Below are positions 43,030-52,000 of a stretch of 64,000 nucleotides of DNA, piece by piece. The first letter of the stretch is position 1; each line of letters opens with the position of its first letter. The stretch is taken from assembly GCA_014655195.1 (NCBI GenBank), contig BNBH01000010.1, positions 1 through 64,000 of the forward strand, written 5' to 3'. The translations under genes and the position numbers were made by a program. Below the pieces are notes generated by a model. The model was not told the DNA's origin. It saw only the letters and a program-made list of their open reading frames with translations, and did not search any database. Source of the stretch: Streptomyces cellulosae. GTDB taxonomy: Bacteria; Actinomycetota; Actinomycetes; Streptomycetales; Streptomycetaceae.

Positions 43030-44400
43030 TCAGACCTTCCGCCAGAGCGCCGGCGTTCCCGCGGGGGCCCACGCGCCCTGCGCCTGGTGGGTCTGCAGGC
43101 ACTGGTACGTCACGCCGTCACGGGTGACGGTGGCGCCCGCCTCGTAGACCCGGCCGGCGGTCCACGCCTGGGCGCCGCCCTCCTGGTCCGCGGGCGCGGT
43201 CTGCGCGGTCGCCGTGGTCAGGGTCAGCCCGTACTGGGAGAGGATCGGGTTGACCGGCTGGTAGTACGTGGTGCCGCCGCTGGTGCAGTTCCCGGAGCCG
43301 CCGGAGGTGACGCCCTGTGCCTGCGCGCCCGCGACGTACGAGCCGCCGGAGTCGCCCGGCTCCGCGCACACCGTCGTCCGGGTCAGCCCGTTGACCGTGC
43401 CCTCCGGGTAGCGGACGCTCGCGTTGTGCTGCTCGATCACCCCGCAGTGCCAGCCCGTCGTGGAGCCCGAGCGGCACACGGACGCACCGACGAGCGCCTG
43501 CGCCGAGCCGGTGACCTGGACCTCCTGGCCGTCCGCCGCCTTCACGTCGGGCGTCGGCGTCCAGTTGTCCTGGGCGGCCACCCACGCCATGTCCCGGCCG
43601 GGGAACTCGGACGCCTGGAAGGTGCCCTGCGTCGTGCGGTCGTAGCCGGTGGTGGTCGCACCCGCCCGGCCGCAGTGGCCGGCCGTCACGAAGCCGCCCT
43701 GACTGCCCTGGGTGACGGAGAAGCCGACGGAGCAGCGGGCCGAGTCGTTGATGTAGTACGCGTCGCCGCCGGTGATGTCCTGCAGCAGCCGCGGCCGGTC
43801 GGGCGCCAGGCGGATGCCGACGTCCTCGCCCGCCACGCCCGCGGCCTCCACGAAAGCGGTGCCCGCGGCCTGGTCGACGGCCTGCACCACGACCTGGTTC
43901 TTCACCACGTCGACGTACCAGACGGGTGTGTCGGCCGTGGAGACGCGTCCGGCCGCCGCGTCCAGCTTCTCCTTCGCCGCCTGGAGCGCCGCCAGGGGCC
44001 GCTCGACGACCTGTGCGGTCGCGCCCTCGGCCTCGATGGCCGCCACGTCCTTGGCGTCGGTGGTGGCCACCGTCAGCTCGTCGGCGGTCGTGCCCCGTAG
44101 CCAGGCGCCCGCGTACCGCTCGCCCAGGGAGTTGCGCAGCAGGCCGGCGCGGGTGCCCGCCTCGGCCTCGTTGACCAGGCGCTTCGACGCCTGCTCCTCG
44201 TTCAGTTTCAGGTCACGCTGGAGGGCGCCGAGCAGGTGCGGGGAGGGACGGTCGGCGCCTAGGGTCTGGGCCGCCCCGGGCGCGGGACCCGCGGCGGGTG
44301 AGCCGTCGGCCGCCGCGGTGTACGGGAGTCCGGCCAGGACGAGGGCGCCGAGCGCGGCGAGCGCCGAGCGGCGCGCGGCCCGGGCATGTCTGAGGACCAT
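43030..44400 (-). CDS. Streptogrisin-type serine protease with chitin-binding domain
   Basis: 456-residue secreted protease. Signal peptide (RRSALAALGALVLAGLP) lies in residues 13-30. A prodomain follows to about residue 200, then a chymotrypsin-fold protease with His in VTAGHCG, Asp in GRDMAW and Ser in EPGDSGGS. The last 45 residues (AWTAGRVYEAGATVTRDG) are a carbohydrate-binding module like those in SGPC-type protease and chitinases. The start ATG 44400 fits GGAGA at nine bases; a start 15 bases upstream lacks a ribosome site. It would digest proteins bound to chitin or cell walls. Confidence 0.95.
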   Translation of the reverse strand: MVLRHARAARRSALAALGALVLAGLPYTAAADGSPAAGPAPGAAQTLGADRPSPHLLGALQRDLKLNEEQASKRLVNEAEAGTRAGLLRNSLGERYAGAWLRGTTADELTVATTDAKDVAAIEAEGATAQVVERPLAALQAAKEKLDAAAGRVSTADTPVWYVDVVKNQVVVQAVDQAAGTAFVEAAGVAGEDVGIRLAPDRPRLLQDITGGDAYYINDSARCSVGFSVTQGSQGGFVTAGHCGRAGATTTGYDRTTQGTFQASEFPGRDMAWVAAQDNWTPTPDVKAADGQEVQVTGSAQALVGASVCRSGSTTGWHCGVIEQHNASVRYPEGTVNGLTRTTVCAEPGDSGGSYVAGAQAQGVTSGGSGNCTSGGTTYYQPVNPILSQYGLTLTTATAQTAPADQEGGAQAWTAGRVYEAGATVTRDGVTYQCLQTHQAQGAWAPAGTPALWRKV

Positions 44401-44568
44401 TCGGTACGTCTCCATTCGTTGGGGCGGCGTAGCTGTCGCGAGACCGTTTCCTTGCCCGGCACGCCGGACGGAATGTCAGGACACGCCGGAATTCGCACGT
44501 TCGATAGGGAGACGGGCCCCGTGTGCAGTACGCGGAAGGAGCGGACGGGTGACGGGGGAGGGGTGACG

Positions 44569-46236
44569 TCAGACCGGCGTCAGGCCGGGCGCGCCCGCCT
44601 CCGTGACGAAGGAGGCCGCGGTGGACGCGGCCGCGCCCGGTGTGGTCACGGCGGGCACGGTGAGGAAGTCGGCGCGGGCGCTCTCCCGGTTCAGCTCCAC
44701 GCGCAGACAGCCGCGCCGCCCGTCGTAGAACCGCAGATGCGGGTTGGCCTTCATGTACGTGTCCCAGTTGGCCGGGCGCTGCGTGCCGTCGCGGCCGCTG
44801 GTGACGGAGGTGCAGGTCAGTTCCGTGCCGATGGTCGCGGAGGCGGGGTCGTCGAAGTCGTCCTTGATGTCGAAGGCGTACGCCACATGGACGTCGCCGG
44901 TGAGCACCAGCCAGTTGTCGACGCCGGCCTGCTTCGCCCCGGCGACGAGCCGGCCGCGGCCGGCGCGGTAGCCGTCCCAGGCGTCCATGGACAGCTTGGC
45001 CTCCGCGTTGAGGTCCAGCCGGCGCTGGGAGAAGCACACCTGCTGGGGCATCACGTTCCACAGCGCGTCGGAGGACGCCCATCCGTCGAGCAGCCAGCGC
45101 TCCTGGGCGTCCCCGGTGAGGGTGCGCGCCGGGTCGTCCGACTCCGGCCCCGGCACGTGCGGGACGTCGTCGTAGGCCTGGTCGGAGCGGTACTGGCGGG
45201 TGTCGAGGACGTCGAACTGGGCGAGCGTGCCCCAGTGCAGCCTGCGGTACAGGCGGGCGTCCGGCCCGTCGGGGAGCTGCCCCGCGCGCAGCGGCTGGTT
45301 CTCCCAGTAGGCGCGGTAGGCGGCGGCCCGCCGGGCCAGGAACAGCGCGGGGTCGCTGCCGTTCTCGTCGTGCTCGGCCGCGTAGTTGTTCTCCGTCTCG
45401 TGGTCGTCCCAGGTGACGACGAACGGGTGCGCGGCGTGCGCGGCCCGCAGATCCGGGTCGCTCTTGTAGAGCGCGTACCGCATCCGGTAGTCCGCGAGGG
45501 TCATGGTCTCCCGGTTGAACACGGACGGCAGCACCCGGTCCGTGTAGTTCCGCGCGCCCCCGACCGAGTTGACGGCGTACTCGTACAGGTAGTCGCCGAG
45601 GTGGAACACCACGTCGACGTCCTCCCGCGCCAGATGCCGGTGCACCGTGTAGTAGCCGTCGTGGTACGCCTGGCAGGCCACCGCGGCCAGCCGCAGCCGC
45701 GTCACGTCGTCGCCCGCGGCGGGCGCGGTGCGGGTCCGTCCGGTGGGGCTGATCCAGGCGCCGGTGCGGAAGCGGTAGTGGTACGTCGTCGCCGGGTCGA
45801 GGCCCCGTACGTCGGCGCGGACGCTGTGCGCGTACTCGGGGTGGGCGAGAGCGGTGCCGCTGCGCACGACCTGGGCGAAGGACTCGTCGAGCGCGACCTC
45901 CCAGGCCACCTCCACCTGCTGCTGCCCCAGACCGCCGTCCGGCGTGAACGGCGCCGGGGCGAGCCGGGTCCAGATCAGCACCGCGTCCGGCAGCGGGTCG
46001 CCGGACGCGACACCGAGGGTGAACGGGTCCTCGGTGATCCGGGCCGCGTCGAGCCGGGACGCGGCGAACGCGCCGCGCGGGGGAAGACCGGTGGAGAAGG
46101 CGAGGGCGGCGGCCGCGCCGGTGACGCTCAGGAAGCGACGGCGTGACACACGGCGGGCGGCGTCGCGCAGTTCGGCGTCGTACGGGGTGGGGGCGAGCGC
46201 GGAGGCAGGTCGTCGGGTGCGGCCCGGCAGCGCCAT
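44569..46236 (-). CDS. phoD: PhoD-family alkaline phosphatase (Tat-exported)
   Basis: 555-residue phosphatase/phosphodiesterase. A Tat signal (SRRRFLSVTGAAAALAF) lies at residues 31-47. Metal-binding motifs: FHLGDYLYEY near residue 212, WDDHETENNY near 277 and TGDVHVAYAF near 447. Expected substrates are phospholipid head groups and teichoic acids, as in the Bacillus enzyme. ATG 46236. I did not find a tandem PHO box upstream in the 46237-46310 region, only isolated GTCCACC and GTTCACA-like hexamers. Family is certain. Confidence 0.95.
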   Translation of the reverse strand: MALPGRTRRPASALAPTPYDAELRDAARRVSRRRFLSVTGAAAALAFSTGLPPRGAFAASRLDAARITEDPFTLGVASGDPLPDAVLIWTRLAPAPFTPDGGLGQQQVEVAWEVALDESFAQVVRSGTALAHPEYAHSVRADVRGLDPATTYHYRFRTGAWISPTGRTRTAPAAGDDVTRLRLAAVACQAYHDGYYTVHRHLAREDVDVVFHLGDYLYEYAVNSVGGARNYTDRVLPSVFNRETMTLADYRMRYALYKSDPDLRAAHAAHPFVVTWDDHETENNYAAEHDENGSDPALFLARRAAAYRAYWENQPLRAGQLPDGPDARLYRRLHWGTLAQFDVLDTRQYRSDQAYDDVPHVPGPESDDPARTLTGDAQERWLLDGWASSDALWNVMPQQVCFSQRRLDLNAEAKLSMDAWDGYRAGRGRLVAGAKQAGVDNWLVLTGDVHVAYAFDIKDDFDDPASATIGTELTCTSVTSGRDGTQRPANWDTYMKANPHLRFYDGRRGCLRVELNRESARADFLTVPAVTTPGAAASTAASFVTEAGAPGLTPV

Positions 46237-46399
46237 GCGGTGTCCTCTCGTACGGGGGTGGACGGCAGCCGCAGGCAGACGGGGCCGCGGACACGAAGAT
46301 CTGCATGCTAAGCAGACAAAATGCTCGTCAGGCGCGTGTCGCGGGCGTGCCGTGCGGGGCGTTCACACCACAGGCGGTACGGGGGAGAGGGCACACGAG

Positions 46400-46426
46400 A
46401 GCGCCGCCGGTACGACCGACGGCGCT
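46400..46426. terminator. Terminator hairpin after metallophosphoesterase
   Basis: Arms AGCGCCGCCGGT (46400-46411) and ACCGACGGCGCT (46415-46426) around ACG, one mismatch. It lies 18 bases downstream of the stop at 46445 of the minus-strand phosphoesterase, and fits an intrinsic terminator for the operon. Confidence 0.75.
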
Positions 46427-46444
46427 TCAGAACTCAGGGCACGG

Positions 46445-47194
46445 TCAGACGGCGTCGGCGCCCACCCGCTCCCGCAGCGGCAGATGGTAGACGTGGAAGG
46501 CCCGTCCGATGACCGGCTGGGCGACGTTGCGCACCTTGACGCCGCCGGTGGTCATGCCGTGCTCGCTGCCCGCGTGCGCGTGCCCGTGCACGGCGAGGTC
46601 GGCGCCGGCCGTGTCGACCGCCTCGGCCAGCAGATAGCTCCCCAGGAACGGATAGATCTCCGGCGGCTCCCCTGCGAGCGTCTCCGGCACGGGGGAGTAG
46701 TGGGTGAGGGCGATCCGTACGTCGCAGTCCTCCTCCGCCAGCCGCTCCAGCGCGGTGCGCAGACCGTCGGCGCAGCGGCGGGAGACCCGCACGAACTCCT
46801 TCATCACGGGCTCGCCGAACTCCCCGGCGCTCGCCCCGACGAACCCGCCGCCGAAGCCCTTGGTGCCGGCCACGCCGACCCGCGCGTCCCCGACGGTCAG
46901 GACCGTCGCCTCGCCCTCCAGGACGTGCGCGCCCGCGTCCCGCAGCAGCTCGGACACCTCGTCCTGGCGGTCGTCGTGGTAGTCGTGGTTGCCCAGCACC
47001 GCCACCACCGGCACCCCCAGGCCGCGGATCTCGTCGGCGACGACCCGCGCCTCGTCCGTGGTGCCGTGCCGGGTGAGGTCCCCGGCGAGCAGCAGCATGT
47101 CGGCGCACTCGGGCAGGGTGTCGAAGGCGGGGCGCAGCACGCCCCGGGTGTCGGGCCCCATGTGGATGTCCCCGACGGCCGCGACCCGGATCAT
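46445..47194 (-). CDS. Metallophosphoesterase
   Basis: 249-residue calcineurin-like phosphoesterase. Metal ligands in order: VGDIHMG (residues 8-14), LLAGDLTRHG, VLGNHDYHDD near 68, LTHYSPVP near 160 and HGHAHAGSEHG near 205. Small cytoplasmic enzyme with broad nucleotide or phosphodiester activity in the family. ATG 47194 overlaps the BON gene stop (ATGA). It is last of a three-gene operon, so may act on the product of the nucleotidyltransferase-like protein. Complete. Confidence 0.93.
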   Translation of the reverse strand: MIRVAAVGDIHMGPDTRGVLRPAFDTLPECADMLLLAGDLTRHGTTDEARVVADEIRGLGVPVVAVLGNHDYHDDRQDEVSELLRDAGAHVLEGEATVLTVGDARVGVAGTKGFGGGFVGASAGEFGEPVMKEFVRVSRRCADGLRTALERLAEEDCDVRIALTHYSPVPETLAGEPPEIYPFLGSYLLAEAVDTAGADLAVHGHAHAGSEHGMTTGGVKVRNVAQPVIGRAFHVYHLPLRERVGADAV

Positions 47195-47448
47195 GACAGC
47201 TCCTCCGCGTGGTCGGGGGACGAGGACTCGCTCACGACGAGGTCGCAGTGCACGTCGAGCCCGCCGAGTTCCTCGCGCACCACCTCCAGCACGTCGTCCC
47301 GGCAGCGGGCCGACGGCACGGTCCCGGTGACCAGGACGGCTCCGCCGCGGATCTCGGCGTGCACACCGAGCTCGCCCAGCTCGCCGGAGGCGAGACGGTC
47401 CTGGAAGTGGGCGACGCGGTACTCGGGACCGGCGTCGTGGGTGTTCAT
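47191..47448 (-). CDS. BON-domain small protein
   Basis: 85-residue protein with one BON domain: VHAEIRGGAVLVTGTVPSARCRDDVLEVV near residues 28-56. BON domains bind phospholipids or other proteins in the periplasm or cytoplasm; this one has no signal peptide. ATGA overlaps join it to the neighbours on both sides. Its place between a nucleotidyltransferase and a phosphoesterase suggests an adaptor role. Confidence 0.88.
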   Translation of the reverse strand: MNTHDAGPEYRVAHFQDRLASGELGELGVHAEIRGGAVLVTGTVPSARCRDDVLEVVREELGGLDVHCDLVVSESSSPDHAEELS

Positions 47449-48137
47449 GGGGTTTCCCTTCCACGGGCGGGTCGGACGGCCGGGATGACGTTCAGCCGTT
47501 CCAGCAGGAAGAAGAAGGCGGCGGGCATGGGCGCGTCGCCGCAGTCGCGCCGTACCTGCTCCCAGTCGACCTTCTCGCGCAGGGCGCGGGCGATGGGCAG
47601 CACGGCGCCGAAGTCGCAGTGGTGCTCGGAGAAGGCGGCGATCAGACCGGTCAGCAGGTCGGTGGGCGCCAGGACCGGCATCCGCACCGACTCGACGGGG
47701 AGCTCCTCCGCGCGGCGCAGCATCTCCTCCGAGACGGGGCGGTGGGCCAGTTCGAAGATGACGTCGACGTCCTGCCCGAAGCAGGTCGCCTTGATCAGCC
47801 AGTCCTCGGGCGGGCTGTAGACGGTCAGCCCGGCGTCCCGCAGCGTGGCGGCGACGGGGCCCGCGTCCTCGGGCCGTACACAGAAGTCCACGTCGTGCTG
47901 GAGGTTCCCGCTGCCGCCGTGGGCGTGCACGGCGACGCTGCCCGCCAGCGCGAAGAGATGCCCGCCGCGCTTCAGCACGGCGCCCACCTGCTTGGCCGCC
48001 TCCAGGATGGCCTGGTTGCGGTCACGCGGCAGGTCCGCCTCGTCGACGGCCCCGACGGGCGGCCCTTCCCCGGGCGCCTCGGAAGCCAGACGGAGCCCAG
48101 GCCGCGCCCGAGCGGCGTCTTCGCCGTTCTCCGCCAT
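47445..48137 (-). CDS. Nucleotidyltransferase-fold protein
   Basis: 230-residue protein with a pol-beta-like nucleotidyltransferase fold. GSVAVHAHGG near residue 66 and VDFCVRPEDAG near 83 give the D-x-D-like metal region (HDVDFCV); VDVIFELAHR near 125 provides the third acidic residue. Members transfer nucleotides to sugars, antibiotics or RNA, or act as MNT toxins/antitoxins. ATG 48137 has GGAAGGAG upstream. It heads the operon. The substrate cannot be named. A minimal-nucleotidyltransferase toxin role is possible but no HEPN partner is present. Confidence 0.85.
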   Translation of the reverse strand: MAENGEDAARARPGLRLASEAPGEGPPVGAVDEADLPRDRNQAILEAAKQVGAVLKRGGHLFALAGSVAVHAHGGSGNLQHDVDFCVRPEDAGPVAATLRDAGLTVYSPPEDWLIKATCFGQDVDVIFELAHRPVSEEMLRRAEELPVESVRMPVLAPTDLLTGLIAAFSEHHCDFGAVLPIARALREKVDWEQVRRDCGDAPMPAAFFFLLERLNVIPAVRPARGRETP

Positions 48138-48501
48138 GCCGACTCCTTCCACCACACGGCGTCGTGCCCCTACCTGGTACCCCCCGCCCTCTTTCCGACA
48201 CGGCCAAGGAGAACGCCCCCGAAGGGACGCGGGGAACTGCGCGCCCAGCCTCCACGGCGGGGCAGCCTGAAGGGGCGCGGGGAACTGCGCGCTCAGCCTC
48301 CACAGTCCGGCACGCGCCGACGAACCCCGACCCGGCACACGCCGACGCTGAAGGGGCGCGGGGAACTGCGCGACAACCCCCCACCCCGTACACGCCACCG
48401 CGTTCGGACGCACCCAAGCGGCGCTTCCCCCACTCACCCCCGACGATGAACCTGAACCCGTCCGTCCGAACGGACCCGCCCGCCCGGTGCTGGAGGTCGA
48501 C
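48138..48501. other. Divergent intergenic region
   Basis: 364 bases between two divergent operons. It carries the three repeat copies and only short AT-richer stretches near each end, where the promoters must be. No coding frame has Streptomyces codon bias. I cannot point to clear -10 and -35 elements. Confidence 0.55.
48221..48373. repeat. Three copies of the dispersed 19-base repeat
   Basis: Copies of GGGGCGCGGGGAACTGCGC at 48221 (one mismatch), 48269 and 48350. The first two include an identical flank (C/TCAGCCTCCAC). Same repeat as at 28500. They occupy the divergent gap between the nucleotidyltransferase operon and the next gene, which is unusual as the others lie in a convergent gap. 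Confidence 0.85.
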
Positions 48502-49050
48502 ATGGAGCAAAACACGACGCACGCGTCGGAACTCCCCCAACCCCTGCGAACCGTCGCCTCGCACCTCAGCCGCCTCCCGGGCGCCACCTACGTCGGCCGA
48601 GCCGCCGGCACGGCCCTGGACACCCTCGGCGCGCTCTCCCCCCGCGGCCGCCGCATCGCCGTCTACACCGGCGCGGGTGTCCTCGGCGTGGCCGGCCTCG
48701 TCGAGTGGCCGGTCGCCCTCACCGGCGCGGCGGTCGCCTGGCTGACCAAGCCGCGTCCCGAAGAGGAGACCGCCGAGGGACGACAGCGCACCGCCGAGGA
48801 GGAGGCCTGGGCCGCAGCGACCCGCGAGGGCGTGGTCCCGGCAAAGGGCGACTCCACCCCCGCCGACCGCCGCGATCCCCGCGACACCGGCCCCGGCGAC
48901 CGCCTCACCCCTACCCGCCACCACCCCACCCCCCGCGTCCAGCCCGCCAAGGTGGGTGACGAGGACACCGCGTCCGCGCTGAAGAAGGTCGCCGCGGCGA
49001 CCGGGCACGACGACCACGGCCGGCCGGGCGACGCCCGCCGCTCCCACTGA
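48502..49050 (+). CDS. Small membrane protein upstream of P-type ATPase
   Basis: 182-residue protein with a hydrophobic stretch (IAVYTGAGVLGVAGLVEWPVALTGAAVAWL, residues about 53-82) that could form one or two helices, and a long hydrophilic C-terminal part rich in Asp, Arg and Pro. I do not recognise the family. ATG 48502 has GGAGG at six bases. It lies 18 bases before the CtpI-like ATPase, in the same direction, and is probably its partner or chaperone. The hydrophobic part ends in a Lys-Pro and the tail is cytoplasmic or exported; not resolvable here. Confidence 0.75.
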   Translation: MEQNTTHASELPQPLRTVASHLSRLPGATYVGRAAGTALDTLGALSPRGRRIAVYTGAGVLGVAGLVEWPVALTGAAVAWLTKPRPEEETAEGRQRTAEEEAWAAATREGVVPAKGDSTPADRRDPRDTGPGDRLTPTRHHPTPRVQPAKVGDEDTASALKKVAAATGHDDHGRPGDARRSH

Positions 49051-49068
49051 GCCGGGCACGGAACCCAC

Positions 49069-52000
49069 ATGCTCGCCCTGCTCGACGTAGCCCCCCTCGC
49101 CGGCGCCGTGGCGGGCGCCGCCGCCGGGATGGCCCGCGGCACCGTCCACGGCGTGACGTCCGTCCACGACACCACGCGCCGGCTGACGCATGTCGCCCGC
49201 AACGCCCTCGGCGCCGACCGCCACTGGCGGGCGGGCCACCGCGTGCACCTCGCGCTGCGCCACCCCGACGCGACCGCCGGTGCGCTCGCGCCCCTCGCCC
49301 GCAAGGCCGCCGCCGAGCTGCTGGAACACCCCGACGTGGTGGCCGCGTACTGGGACGAGGGCCTGGCCCGGCTCGTGGTGACGGCGGTGACCGACGCGGC
49401 CGGCGACCGCGTGGCCGAACGGGCGGTCACCGTCGCCGAGCGCCTGGGCCTCACCGAGGACGCCGGCCCCGAGCCGGAGGCCGAGACCACGCACCCCGGC
49501 GACCCGCGCGAGGTGCGCGTCGCCGCCGCCGCGCTCCTGCTGGACGCCGCCGGCGTGGCCGGCGCCCTCGCGGCCCGCTCGCTGCGTCTGCCGCGCAGCC
49601 CCAAGGCCGTCACGGCCCTCGTCACCCTGCTCCGGGAGAACCCCCGTTTCCGCGCCCGCCTGCGCGACCGGTTCGGCGGCAGCACCATGGAGCTGCTGCT
49701 CGCCGCCGCCAACGCCGCCGCGCACGGCGCCGCCCAGTCCCCGGTGTCGCTGCTGCTCGACGGGCTGCTGCGCGCCGGGCAGCTCACCGAGGCGACGGCC
49801 CGCGCGGCCGCCTTCGAGTCGCTCCACGACGACGTGTGCCGCGCGCGGCGCACCAGCGTCCCGCCCTCGCCGGGCGTCCGCCCGCCGCTGCGGGTGACCC
49901 CGGCGCAGGCGTACGCGGCGAACGCGGGCACCGGCAGCGTCGCCGGGGCCGTCGCCACCCTCCTCGTCACCCATGACACCGGCGAGGCCGCCGAGGCTGT
50001 ACTGGCGGGTTCGCCGAAGGCCGCGCGCTACGGCCCCGCCGCCTTCAACTCGGTCCTGGGCGCCGAACTGGCCCGTACCGGCGTGCTGGTGCGCGGCGGT
50101 GACCGGCTGCGCCAGCTGGAGATCGCCGACTCGCTCGTCCTGCACGCCGACGCGCTGCGCAACCTGCCCCCGGCCGAGGACGAGGAGCCCGAGCCGTACC
50201 ACGACCCCGTGCATCCGTGGGCGGAGGCGGTGCTCGACGCGGCCCGCCGGGCCGGGCTGCACGTCGTCGTCACGGCCGGCTCCGAGCTGAAGGACATCAC
50301 CCGCCTCGCCGACGAGGTCGCCCCCGCCGACCTGCCGTTCGGTGACGCCGTCCGTGCCCTGCAACAGGACGGGCACATCGTCGTCAGCGTGGCCCGGGTG
50401 CCACCCGGCGGGGACCCGGACGTCGCGGACGGGCTGCCCGCGGGGGACGTGGCGATCGCCCTGACCGACGGCCGCTCGGCGGTCCCGTGGGGCGCCGACG
50501 CCCTCGCCCCCGCCGGCCTCGCGGACGTGTGGCGGCTCCTCACCGCCATCCCGGCGGCCCGCCGCGTCGGCCGCCGCTCGCAGACCCTGGCCCGCGCGGG
50601 CGCCGCCCTGTCCGGGCTGCTGGTGGCCCGTGGCGGCACCCCCGGCGGCCGTGTGTGGCAGCGGCTCACCCGCCACGCCCCGGTGAACGTCGCCGCGGCC
50701 GGCGCCCTCCTCGGCGGCTGGACCGAGGCCGTCCGCGTGGCCCGCGCCGCCCCGCCCGAACCCCGGCTGCACGTGCCCTGGCACGCCCTCGAACCGCACG
50801 AGGCGCACACCCTGCTGCGGCACGCCCGCACCGAGGCCGAACCGGCCGGGCTCGCCCTGCTCGGCGCCCGCGTGCGGCAGCGGGCCGCGCGGCTGGCCGG
50901 GACACGTCCCGCCGCGCCCGCCCGCTGGACCTGGGAGGCGGCCGGCGCGGTCCGCCGCGAACTGGACGACCCGCTCACCCCGGTCCTGGCCACCGGCGCG
51001 GTCGCCTCGGCGCTGCTCGGCTCGCTGGTGGACGCGCTGCTCGTGGTCGGCGCGATGGACCTCAACGCGGTCGCGGGCGGCCTCCAGCGGCTGCGCGCCG
51101 AACGGGCCCTCGCCCGGCTCGCCGCCCGTCAGCAGCCCCGAGCGCGCCGGCATCTCACCGACCGCCGCTCGGTCACCGTCGACGCCACGCGGCTGCGGCC
51201 GGGCGACCGTATCGACCTCGTCGCCGGCGACGTCGTACCGGCGGACGCGCGGCTGGTGAGTGCCGAAGGTCTCGAGGTCGACGAGTCGTCGCTCACCGGG
51301 GAGTCGCTGCCCGTGGCCAAGGACGTCGCCGCGACGCCGGGCGCGCCGGTGGCGCGGCGGACCTGCATGGTCTTCGAGGGCACCACCGTGGTGGCCGGGC
51401 GGGCGGAGGCGCTGGTGGTGGACACCGGCGACCACACCGAGGCGGGCCGCGCCGTCGCCCTCGCCTCCCGCACCCCGCCGCCCGCCGGAGTGCAGGCCCG
51501 GCTGCAGGAGCTGACCCGCAAGGCGCTGCCCGTCACCCTCACCGGCGGCGCGCTGGTGACCGGCCTGTCCCTGCTGCGCGGCAGCCCGCTGCGGCGCGCC
51601 GTCAGCGGCGGGGTCGCCGTGGCCGTCGCCGCCGTGCCCGAGGGGCTGCCGCTGGTCGCGACCGTCGCGCAGATGGCCGCCGCCCGCCGCCTGTCCCGCC
51701 GGGGCGTGCTGGTGCGCACCCCGCGCACCCTGGAGGCGCTCGGCCGGGTCGACACGGTGTGCTTCGACAAGACCGGCACCCTCACCGAGAACCGCCTCCG
51801 TCTGGTGCGGGCCGCCACCGCCGACGGCGCCGTCCTCGCCCCGGACGACGAACGGGCCGTCCCGGTCGTACGGATGGCCGCGCGCGCCTGCCCGCAGGAG
51901 GAGACCGCCGAGGGCCGCAAGGTCGCGCACGCCACCGACGAGGCCGTGCTGGACGCCGCGCCGCCCGACGAGGACTGGACCCCGGCCGGCGAACTGGCCT

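Noticed and set aside
44386..46146. A plus-strand frame of 586 codons opposite phoD
   Set aside because: Antisense of phoD, with no domain of its own.
46237..46320. PHO boxes upstream of phoD
   Set aside because: Only isolated GTCCACC/GTTCACA hexamers, not the tandem 11-base repeats required for PhoP binding.
47445..48137. MNT-HEPN toxin-antitoxin system
   Set aside because: The nucleotidyltransferase fold is present, but no HEPN-type partner gene is adjacent; the neighbours are a BON protein and a phosphoesterase.
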